A stretch of 64,000 nt of DNA from Ruegeria marina. GTDB lineage: Bacteria; Pseudomonadota; Alphaproteobacteria; Rhodobacterales; Rhodobacteraceae. The stretch lies in assembly GCF_900101475.1 (NCBI RefSeq), contig NZ_FMZV01000019.1:1-64000 (forward strand). The letters are read 5' to 3'. The position numbers and the translations under genes were made by a program. Positions 28,950-36,413 of the stretch are shown piece by piece (position 1 is the stretch's first letter; the number at the start of each line of letters is the position of its first letter). The notes beneath the pieces were generated by a model. The model was not told the origin of the DNA. It was given only the letters and a program-made list of their open reading frames with translations, and did no database searches.

Positions 28950-30062
28950 TCAGCGAAACAAGATTATCGAATCCGTTGCGAAACCGACGCGCGCGATCTC
29001 GCCCGGGCGCAGTACGGCGCGCCCGGCCGTGTTGCGCATGGAGATGGTGACTGGCTCCTCGAGGCCGATCAACCTGACCGCATAGTAGGTCATGTCGCCG
29101 TAATAGGAGGTTTCGACCACTTCTCCTTCGATGATGCGCTCGGCTGTGGTGGCGCTGTCGATCAGAATGGTCATCATTTCGGGTCGCACGCCGACACGGT
29201 GGATATCCTCGGGCTTCATTCCTTCCGGCAGGCCAGCACGCGGAATGTCGATCCTTCCCAATGCCTGAACGTCGAGTGACACTTGGTTTTCATCCGACCC
29301 GGAAACCTGGGCACCAAGAAAGTTCATCACCCCGATAAAGGAGGCAACCCGCTGGTTGACGGGACGCCGGTAGAGGTCTTCGGGTGTGGCGAGCTGTTCG
29401 ATCTGCCCATCGAACATCACTGCGATGCGGTCGGACATGATCAACGCTTCCTCCTGGTCGTGGGTCACGAGAATGAAGGTGATCCCGACAGAACGCTGCA
29501 ATTGGCGCAGTTCCAGCTGCATCTGGTCGCGCAGTTTCTTGTCGAGCGCTGACAACGGCTCGTCCAGCAGAACAACCTTGGGCTTCATGATCAGGGCACG
29601 GGCCAGCGCGACGCGCTGACGCTGACCGCCCGACAAGGTGTGCGCCGCGCGCGGGCCGTAACCGCCAAGATCGACCATCTCCAGCGCCTGTTCCACCTCT
29701 CGCCTGTATTCGGCCTTTGGCAGGCGGCGTTTCTTCAGCCCGTAGCCCACGTTGTCGGCGACGCTGAGATGCGGGAAGATCGCGTAACTCTGGAAGACCA
29801 TGTTGGTTGGCCGATGATTGGCGGCGATCCCGGCCATGGGTTTGCCATCGATCGCGATGGTTCCGGTCGTAGGTTCGTCAAACCCCGCGATCATGCGCAA
29901 AAGGGTCGTCTTGCCGCAGCCCGAAGGGCCCAGCAGCGAAAAGAACTCACCTTCCCGGATATTCGCGGTGATCCCCTTGAGCGCTTGTACCGCACCAAAG
30001 CTCTTGGTGACGGCATTCAGCGCGATGATCGTTCGGGCCTGAGGGTTTTCGGTGTCGCGCAT
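28950..30062 (-). CDS. ABC transporter ATP-binding protein, PotA type
   Basis: 370 residues. Walker A GPSGCGKTT, signature LSGGQRQRVALARAL, Walker B VVLLDEPLSALD and the switch histidine in LVTHDQEEAL. The C-terminal TOBE domain (about 290-365) is typical of spermidine/putrescine importers. It powers the permease pair encoded directly upstream. The ATG at 30062 is 2 nt from the potC stop. Confidence 0.94.
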   Translation of the reverse strand: MRDTENPQARTIIALNAVTKSFGAVQALKGITANIREGEFFSLLGPSGCGKTTLLRMIAGFDEPTTGTIAIDGKPMAGIAANHRPTNMVFQSYAIFPHLSVADNVGYGLKKRRLPKAEYRREVEQALEMVDLGGYGPRAAHTLSGGQRQRVALARALIMKPKVVLLDEPLSALDKKLRDQMQLELRQLQRSVGITFILVTHDQEEALIMSDRIAVMFDGQIEQLATPEDLYRRPVNQRVASFIGVMNFLGAQVSGSDENQVSLDVQALGRIDIPRAGLPEGMKPEDIHRVGVRPEMMTILIDSATTAERIIEGEVVETSYYGDMTYYAVRLIGLEEPVTISMRNTAGRAVLRPGEIARVGFATDSIILFR

Positions 30063-30064
30063 GT

Positions 30065-30892
30065 TCAGACAAGCCCTTCGGTTGTGGAGGCATCGAGACC
30101 GCGGCGCGTGGCTGAACGGCGGCGGAAGATTTCGGCCAGGATCAGCAAGGCAACGGTCAGGCCCAGAAGTATGGTTCCGAGAGCCATGATGCTGGGCAGT
30201 TTCGCCGGAAAGCGCATCTGGCTCCAGATGTAGACAGGCAGGGTGACATCGGTTCCGGTCAGGAAAAAGGCGATGATGAACTCGTCCAGCGAGATCGTGA
30301 AGGTAATCAGAAGACTCGAGATCACCCCTGGTAGCACCAGCGGAAAAGTCACGCGGCGAAAGGTGCCCCAGCGTGTTTCACCAAGATCAAAGGAGGCTTC
30401 CTCCATGCTGGGATCCAGGCCCCTGAAGGCGGAACCGAGAACCGCTATGGAGAAGGGCGTGCAGATCAGCACATGCCCCAGGACGACGGTCCAGAGAGAC
30501 AGGCTCAGACCCAGCTGTATCAGCACGATCAGCAGGGCCACCGCGATGATGATCTCGGGCAGCACCAAGGGTAGCATGATCAGACCCATGATGCCGCGCT
30601 CCAGGGGGAAAGAATAGCGTGCCACTGCGCGGGCCGCAAAAAGCCCAAGGACGGTGCTGATCGTTGCGGCGGACACTGCGACCAGCAAACTGTTCCTGAC
30701 CGCGCTGTGCAGCGCGTCGGTCGTCCAGAGAACCCCGAACCATTCGGTCGTGAAGCCGCTCAGCGGAAAGGCGATGATGGTTGAACTGTTGAAGGCAAAG
30801 ATCGGCAGAAGCACGACCGGGGCATAAAGAAACACCATGTAGACGACGGCGTAGGTGTTCAGCCAGTTCAATTTGTTCCGACGGTTCGACAT
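30065..30892 (-). CDS. ABC transporter permease, PotC type
   Basis: 275 residues, six predicted membrane helices, starting with YAVVYMVFLYAPVVLLPIFAF. The EAA-loop is seen as MEEASFDLGETRWGTFRRVTFPLVLPG, which contacts the ATPase. One of the two inner-membrane permeases of the polyamine-type importer. It begins 2 nt after the potB stop. Confidence 0.93.
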   Translation of the reverse strand: MSNRRNKLNWLNTYAVVYMVFLYAPVVLLPIFAFNSSTIIAFPLSGFTTEWFGVLWTTDALHSAVRNSLLVAVSAATISTVLGLFAARAVARYSFPLERGIMGLIMLPLVLPEIIIAVALLIVLIQLGLSLSLWTVVLGHVLICTPFSIAVLGSAFRGLDPSMEEASFDLGETRWGTFRRVTFPLVLPGVISSLLITFTISLDEFIIAFFLTGTDVTLPVYIWSQMRFPAKLPSIMALGTILLGLTVALLILAEIFRRRSATRRGLDASTTEGLV

Positions 30893-30894
30893 GG

Positions 30895-31827
30895 TCAGTC
30901 CGCGCCTCCGCGCCCGATCTTGCGTGTCGCAAAGAAGATCATCAGGCTGAGGCCGCCGACGATGAACATCGAAGATACCGCGAGCGCCGCGCCCAGCGGT
31001 GCGTTGTTGGCCTTGCCGAACTGAACCTGGATCATGTTCGAGATCATCAGCCCTTCGGTTCCGCCGACCAGACGCGGGGTGATGTAATCGCCGACGGTCG
31101 GGATAAGGACGATGATCGTGGCCGCGACAACACCGGGCATCGCCAGCGGCAATGTCACCCGAAAGAAACTGCGCACAGGCCCGTCGCCCAGGTCCTTGGC
31201 CGCTTCGAGCAGCGATCGGTCGATCCGTTCGAGCGCCACGAAGATCGGCAGGATCGCAAATGGCGCCCAGGCATGGGCCAACGTTATGACCACCGCATTG
31301 GCGTTATAGAGGATGAAAGACAGCGGCTCGTCGATCAGGCCGAGGCCCAGCAGCGCCGAGTTCAGAACGCCGTTGTACCCTAGGATCACCTTCCACAGGA
31401 AAACCCGCAGCAGATAGCTGGTCCAGAACGGAACCGTGATCAGGAAAAGCCAGAGCGCCTTGTGGTTTCGGACGTGGAAAGAGACATAATACGCGATGGG
31501 AAAGGCCAGGACGACGGTAGCAACCGTAACGACCACCGATATTCTGAGCGACCGCAGCATCAGTTCTCGATACAGCGGATCGGTCCAGGCCTCGCGGTAG
31601 TTGGCAAGCGTGAAGGTCGTATCGAGATCCAGGTAGTTCTGGGTCCAGAAGCTGAACGTCACGACCATCGCCAGCGGCGCAGCCAGAAGCAGCACTGCAT
31701 ATGTAAACGGCGGGCCGATCAGTATCAGGCCTTGCCTTTGGTCTCGGTCGATCAGTTGTGCAACTCCCAGTTTGTCGGTCCGGCATTTTTCGGTGCGCGG
31801 TTCCGACAGGTTATCCTGTTTACTCAG
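30895..31827 (-). CDS. ABC transporter permease, PotB type, probable CTG start
   Basis: 310 residues if translation starts at the CTG at 31827. The usual GTG at 31695 would delete the cytoplasmic N-terminus and cut into the first membrane helix (LILIGPPFTYAVLLLAAPLAM). No in-frame ATG, GTG or TTG lies between 31695 and the upstream gene. The CTG overlaps the Rieske stop codon as CTGA, like the ATGA couplings elsewhere in the window, and would give MSKQDNLSEPRTEK. GGGGA is about 10 nt upstream. The EAA-loop is LLEAAKDLGDGPVRSFFRVTLPLAMPG. The assignment to the family is firm. The start codon is inference. Confidence 0.85.
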   Translation of the reverse strand: MSKQDNLSEPRTEKCRTDKLGVAQLIDRDQRQGLILIGPPFTYAVLLLAAPLAMVVTFSFWTQNYLDLDTTFTLANYREAWTDPLYRELMLRSLRISVVVTVATVVLAFPIAYYVSFHVRNHKALWLFLITVPFWTSYLLRVFLWKVILGYNGVLNSALLGLGLIDEPLSFILYNANAVVITLAHAWAPFAILPIFVALERIDRSLLEAAKDLGDGPVRSFFRVTLPLAMPGVVAATIIVLIPTVGDYITPRLVGGTEGLMISNMIQVQFGKANNAPLGAALAVSSMFIVGGLSLMIFFATRKIGRGGAD

Positions 31828-33056
31828 GTCGGCAATTCCCCGGATTTTCCGGCTTCCTTTCGCAATGCGTCGTTGCGTTGTTTCAATGTTCCGGGTTCCG
31901 GTTCGTCTTCCTTCAGGATGGGAAAGACCTGTCGCAACTGGTCGTGGTAGCTCATGACCCCGATTTCCAGGTCGGACAGAATTACGCCGTCATAGACGGA
32001 TGAAAACGCTGCCTCCCAGGTCCATTTGGTCAGCATCTCGTCCTCGCGAGAGGTGATGCGGTCGATACGACTGGACAGGTAGCGCGCCGCACGCATTCTG
32101 CGGCCTTCGTCGGGATGGCGGTACACGGCACCCCGCTGGATGGTGCGGCCGACCTCGACCGGGATTTCCTGGTAGAAATAGATCGAGTCAGGATAAAGAC
32201 CGAAAACGAAATTCGGGAACACGCCGATGTAAAGCCATGCCCGCTTGTGATCGGTGTCGAGATCAGCAACATCGGGCAGGATCTTTTTGTAGTTCCGGAC
32301 GCTCCAAAGACGCCCGTCGCCCGCCCGGAACTTCGAAAAGGAACGTGATGTCCCGTCGCGGAATGGTTCGTCGAAGTAATTCCGTCCGAACAGATCGTCC
32401 AACCCCGGATGCGCCATCGGAACGTGATAGCCCTCATTGTCCACGTCGCGAATGCATTTCCAATTCACCTCGACCTCGGTCGACCAGACGCCGTTGCTGT
32501 CGGGCACCATCCGGTCCATTCCGTATTGCGCCAGTTCCTTGTCCCAGCGCCTCAGAAGATGGGAGACCGAAGGCTGAGGGCCGGGTTGAAAGCGGACAAA
32601 TACAAACCCGTTCCAGATTTCCGATTCCAGCGGTTTCAGACCCCATTCCACCGGATCGAGATCGGGCAGGCTGTCGGGCTGGGCGGGGCTTCTGAGAGTG
32701 CCGTCCAGATTGTAGACCCAGCCGTGAAACGGACACACGATGGAATTCCGGCAATTTCCCTGTTCGGCACCCAAAACCCGGCTGCCGCGGTGGCGGCACA
32801 GGTTGTGGAACGCGCGAACGGCTCCTTCGGAATCGCGAACAATCAGGGCGCGGTCGCCGACGATGTCGCAGGTGAAGAAGTCGCCGGGTCCTGGAATGTC
32901 ATTGACATGGCAGATGACCTGCCAATGCCGGCGAAACAGGTCTTCTTTCTCTTGCTCAAGCAGGTCCTGACTGAAGTAGCCCCATGCCGGCAGACCGCTG
33001 CGGTCACGGTCGTTTTCCACGCTTTTCGCTTGGCTTCCGGTGCGCCTGGTGGTCAT
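31824..33056 (-). CDS. Rieske non-heme iron oxygenase, alpha subunit (second copy)
   Basis: 410 residues from the ATG at 33056. A TTG at 33068 is also possible. Rieske motifs CRHRGSRVLG and CPFHGWVYNLDGTL. The catalytic region has NWKCIRDVDNEGYHVPMAHPGLDDLFG, containing the iron-binding His pair. It differs clearly from the other Rieske enzyme of the cluster, so the two act on different substrates or steps. First gene of the operon with potB, potC, potA and the other Rieske gene, under a promoter with the TetR-like operator at 33072-33095. Confidence 0.88.
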   Translation of the reverse strand: MTTRRTGSQAKSVENDRDRSGLPAWGYFSQDLLEQEKEDLFRRHWQVICHVNDIPGPGDFFTCDIVGDRALIVRDSEGAVRAFHNLCRHRGSRVLGAEQGNCRNSIVCPFHGWVYNLDGTLRSPAQPDSLPDLDPVEWGLKPLESEIWNGFVFVRFQPGPQPSVSHLLRRWDKELAQYGMDRMVPDSNGVWSTEVEVNWKCIRDVDNEGYHVPMAHPGLDDLFGRNYFDEPFRDGTSRSFSKFRAGDGRLWSVRNYKKILPDVADLDTDHKRAWLYIGVFPNFVFGLYPDSIYFYQEIPVEVGRTIQRGAVYRHPDEGRRMRAARYLSSRIDRITSREDEMLTKWTWEAAFSSVYDGVILSDLEIGVMSYHDQLRQVFPILKEDEPEPGTLKQRNDALRKEAGKSGELPT

Positions 33057-33071
33057 GTCCTTGTCCAATAT

Positions 33072-33120
33072 TTTTTTGAGCGGTTAAATAAATTTTAGTC
33101 CAGACTCCATTTTCAGGCAA
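33072..33120 (-). promoter_or_regulatory. Promoter and second copy of the TetR operator (Rieske/pot operon)
   Basis: On the minus strand: TTGCCT (33120-33115), 17-bp spacer, TAAAAT (33097-33092), then at once the 24-bp operator copy (33095-33072) ending in CGCTCAAAAAA. It matches 24827-24850 at 22 of 24 positions, with the two differences within the palindrome core. Its position relative to the -10 box is the same in both promoters. Confidence 0.65.
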
Positions 33121-33187
33121 GCCAAAAGCTGGCATCAAGAAATGGAAAGCGGCTAGCATTGCCTTAAAACCAGCGAAGGACGGCGAG

Positions 33188-33982
33188 ATGGCGCAAACAG
33201 CGGCAGATGCGGAAAACCCGGACTATGATGCGCACGCGATTGAATTTCTCGAACTTTTATGGGGCAAGGGCCATCTGTCTCCGGGCGGTACGGATGAGGT
33301 GGACCGGATCGTTTCCGGTATCGACTTCACCGGGTTGCGGGTGCTCGACATCGGATGCGGTTCTGGCGGCAACGTCCTGCATCTTGCGCGGACCAGGCCA
33401 CTTGCGTCGATCGTCGGCTTCGATGTCGAAGCTCCGGTGGTCGCAGTCGCGTCTCGCCGCGCCGAAAAAGATGGGCTGGCCGAGCGGGTGAGTTTCGTCA
33501 GGGCCGATCCCGGCCCTTTACCCTTTGCCGAAGAAGCCTTCGACCTGGTCTTTTCCAAGGATTCGTTGTTGCACGTCCCGGACAAGGACGCTCTGGCTGC
33601 GGAATTGTTCCGCATCCTGGCTCCTGGCGGTCAGGTTGCTGTTGGCGATTGGATGATCGGGCACGATGGTCCGATGTCAGCGGACATGGCGGCCTATGTC
33701 GCCGCCGAGGATCTGGGATTCGCAATGGGATCGCCCGAGCGTTATCGCTCTGCGATGGAAAAGGCCGGTTTCCGGGAGGTGAAAGTCGTATCGCGGAACC
33801 GCTGGTACCTGGAGCGGGCGCAAAACGAGTTGGCTGACCTGAAAGACCGCAGATATCAAGAGTTCTGCGCCGCATGCGGCAAAGATTACATAGACTACCA
33901 GATAAACACCTGGACTCTGATGGTCCGCGTTCTGGAAACCGGTGAACATTGTCCTTCGCATCTGTTCGCGAGAAAACCGTGA
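33188..33982 (+). CDS. Class I SAM-dependent methyltransferase (UbiE/phosphoethanolamine-MT-like)
   Basis: 264 residues. Motif I VLDIGCGSGGNVL (about 57-69), the Asp of motif II in IVGFDVEAP, motif IV FDLVFSKDSLLHVPDK and motif post-IV LAPGGQVAVGDWM. FLELLWGKGHLSPGG before motif I resembles the phosphoethanolamine/sarcosine-type N-methyltransferases. It is divergent from the Rieske/pot operon and shares its regulatory region, so it could methylate or remethylate an amine handled by the cluster. ATG at 33188 follows GAAGGACGGCGAG. Confidence 0.85.
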   Translation: MAQTAADAENPDYDAHAIEFLELLWGKGHLSPGGTDEVDRIVSGIDFTGLRVLDIGCGSGGNVLHLARTRPLASIVGFDVEAPVVAVASRRAEKDGLAERVSFVRADPGPLPFAEEAFDLVFSKDSLLHVPDKDALAAELFRILAPGGQVAVGDWMIGHDGPMSADMAAYVAAEDLGFAMGSPERYRSAMEKAGFREVKVVSRNRWYLERAQNELADLKDRRYQEFCAACGKDYIDYQINTWTLMVRVLETGEHCPSHLFARKP

Positions 33983-34077
33983 TGAGTTTTCCCGGTAGCG
34001 CAGGTTGGTTCGATCCTGATGCGCTCGCTGCCCTCAACAGGATTTTGGCGCGGCCCGACTGTCTTGGGGCGAACTGA
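33982..34077 (+). other. Short ORF after the methyltransferase, possibly a gene remnant
   Basis: 31 codons (MSFPGSAGWFDPDALAALNR start) beginning in the overlap TGATG with the methyltransferase stop. It could be a genuine small coupled gene or the 5-prime end of a gene truncated where the T6SS locus begins. Nothing similar is recognised. Confidence 0.3.
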
Positions 34078-34174
34078 ATGGAGACCTACGCCATAGTCGA
34101 AGACGCCGTATGTGCAGCTTTCCGCCACGCGATGTCGCCACCGGAATACGACCTGTGTCTGCGATTTGTGCCGG

Positions 34175-36268
34175 TCACTGGCGGGCTTCGATGATCCTGC
34201 TGGCCACGCCCAGTATGTCTGCTTCTCGCCCGCGCAGGGTTTCGGCCAGCGCTTCGGCGACGGAAGATACGCTTTCATCCCGTGGTCGGCGCATGTCGAA
34301 CAGGGGCGTCCGGCTGAGAATGGCTATGACTTCGCTTTTTCCGTAGTCACCTTCCGTGACCTGGATGGCAAGACGTGAATCGTCCTGTTGCAACTCGGCT
34401 ATCGACCACAGGACCCGGACATCCCGCAATCCGTTTTCCACGGTGCCAAGTTCGCCCAGCTCATGCTCTGTCCGCACGACGTTTGGCAGGATGTGGAACA
34501 CCTTGCCAGTATTGTCCACGACCATCACCCAGAGTGATCCCGCTGTGGATGCCGGGACGCGGACATCGACGACCGGGTTCTCTCCTGTATGAAATACCCC
34601 GGTCAGAGACGTCTGGCCGCTTGCGCCGTTGATCAGCCGGATCGACAGGGCATCCGACGGGGCCGGGGGCAGAACCGCCCGGATGGCGCACAGATCGCGG
34701 TTCAGAACGGTTGTGTCCAGCCGCAAGTCCCGGTCCCCGATCCGTGGGCGCAGCGCATCCTGAATCATTGCCGCGTCTTCGGGCTGTTCCAGATCGCCGG
34801 AGAGAGTGATGGTATCCGTCAGACCATAGATTGCATCGCCGCCATCCGTCTGGGTCAGCGGGCCGCAACTCGCCAGCGGATCGACAAGCTTCTGGACGTC
34901 GGCCGCCGTCAGCGTTTCGGGACCGGCGGCCAGTTCCGTGCGCACCGAAAAGCCCGAAAGCTTTTCCCATTCGTCAATCCGGCTTTCAAGGGCGTCCCGG
35001 GCTTCCCGATCTGGGGCAAGCCCGACCAGCGTGGCCTGCGTGTCTGCGATTTCGAGTTGCCACGGGGCGAGGCGGGCCGCAAGTGCCAAAAGTTCCTCGG
35101 CCTTGGCTGGCCAGTCCGGAACCGGCATGCCCTGCGCCAGCGTGATGTCGTTCGATGCCGGTGACACGCCTGCGATACGTGTGGCCGCGGCTTCGAGCGC
35201 GGTTGCAGTCTCGGCATCGGGGGCATGAGCGGCCAGGGACAGGCTGCCATTCTCGAAAACCGCTGAAAACATGTAGGGCGCCGCCAGCGGCAGCGGCGGC
35301 GGAAACAGCCGATCTCCGAACAACATGTAGCCGCCAGTCGCGCCGCCTGCGAGGCCCAACAGAACAAGACCCAGGACCACTCGCTTGGTTCGTTTGCTTC
35401 CCGAACCGGACTTGCGGCCGGCCTTTTCCGCGGAATGCGGTTTCAGTATCCGGTCAAGCCGCCGAAGTGCTTCGGTCGCCGAGGCAGGTCGGTCTTCGAG
35501 TTTCGGAGCGCTCAACGAGTCGATCAGCCCCTTGAGTGGTTCCTTCAGCCGCGAAGTGTCGAGCGGTTGCTGTTTGCGACGGATGATCTCTCCGGGTGTG
35601 CTTCCGACATCGGGTATCTCGCCCTTGGCCGCGGCAAGGATCGAGGCGCCTAGCGCATAAAGATCGGTCCGGAACTCCGAGCGGCCGTCCAGTTGCTCCG
35701 GGGCGGCGAACTCGTATTTGCCGGCGAAATCGTTGCCGACAATCGTGCGGGCGTTGGCAGAGGTGTCCTTGGCGATCCCGAAATCAATGATCGTGGCGCG
35801 CTCGGCCTCGCGTCCGCGCAGGATGATGTTGTCGGGTGAAAGATCTCGATGCACGATGCCCTGAGCATGGGTGGCTTCCAGGCCTTCCAGGATTCTGTGG
35901 GCGATGATCATCAATTCGCGATCGGACGGGCGGCGCTCGAACATGACGTCGTTCAGGGATGGCCCGTCAATGTAGTCCATCACCAAAAACACCTGGCCGG
36001 AATCCGCCCGCGAACAATCGGCGTAACGCACGACTGCATCGTGTACGATCGCGCGCATCTCTTCCTCGCGCTTCATGAGTTCGAGGTAATCGTCATTGCC
36101 GGAGAACCGTGCATTGAGCGCCTTGATCGCAAAGCTGCGCCCCGTGATCTGGTTGCGCGCAAGATAGACTTCGCCGGTTCCACCGCGACCCAGAACGCCC
36201 TCGATCTCGTAGGTATTGTTCAGAACCTGCCCTGGGCGGAACATGTCGGAGGGCAGCGGATCGATCAT
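34175..36268 (-). CDS. T6SS-associated Ser/Thr protein kinase (PpkA/PknA-like) with membrane anchor and DUF4384-like C-terminus
   Basis: 697 residues from the ATG at 36268 (GGAG nearby). A TTG at 36319 is weaker. Kinase domain about 20-275: GRGGTGEVYLA glycine loop, K49, catalytic HRDLSPDN (140-147), DFG (162-164) and an APEQLDGR segment. A single membrane helix at 296-316 is followed by an extracytoplasmic part, with a BON-like region and a DUF4384-like region (NPVVDVRVPASTAGSLWVMVVDNTG). In T6SS, such kinases phosphorylate Fha to trigger assembly. An FHA protein is encoded at 56124. Divergent from clpV. No cognate PppA phosphatase seen. Confidence 0.88.
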   Translation of the reverse strand: MIDPLPSDMFRPGQVLNNTYEIEGVLGRGGTGEVYLARNQITGRSFAIKALNARFSGNDDYLELMKREEEMRAIVHDAVVRYADCSRADSGQVFLVMDYIDGPSLNDVMFERRPSDRELMIIAHRILEGLEATHAQGIVHRDLSPDNIILRGREAERATIIDFGIAKDTSANARTIVGNDFAGKYEFAAPEQLDGRSEFRTDLYALGASILAAAKGEIPDVGSTPGEIIRRKQQPLDTSRLKEPLKGLIDSLSAPKLEDRPASATEALRRLDRILKPHSAEKAGRKSGSGSKRTKRVVLGLVLLGLAGGATGGYMLFGDRLFPPPLPLAAPYMFSAVFENGSLSLAAHAPDAETATALEAAATRIAGVSPASNDITLAQGMPVPDWPAKAEELLALAARLAPWQLEIADTQATLVGLAPDREARDALESRIDEWEKLSGFSVRTELAAGPETLTAADVQKLVDPLASCGPLTQTDGGDAIYGLTDTITLSGDLEQPEDAAMIQDALRPRIGDRDLRLDTTVLNRDLCAIRAVLPPAPSDALSIRLINGASGQTSLTGVFHTGENPVVDVRVPASTAGSLWVMVVDNTGKVFHILPNVVRTEHELGELGTVENGLRDVRVLWSIAELQQDDSRLAIQVTEGDYGKSEVIAILSRTPLFDMRRPRDESVSSVAEALAETLRGREADILGVASRIIEARQ

Positions 36269-36413
36269 CTGAGAGGCTCCGTAAGCTGAGGCAGGTTCCA
36301 AGAAAAACTGTCGATTCAATCACAAATCCGGCCTACACTTACCGGAATATCAATGGGACGATTATTTCATCGGAACCCGGTTCCAACAACATTTTTCAGA
36401 TAAGAGGTCTGCC

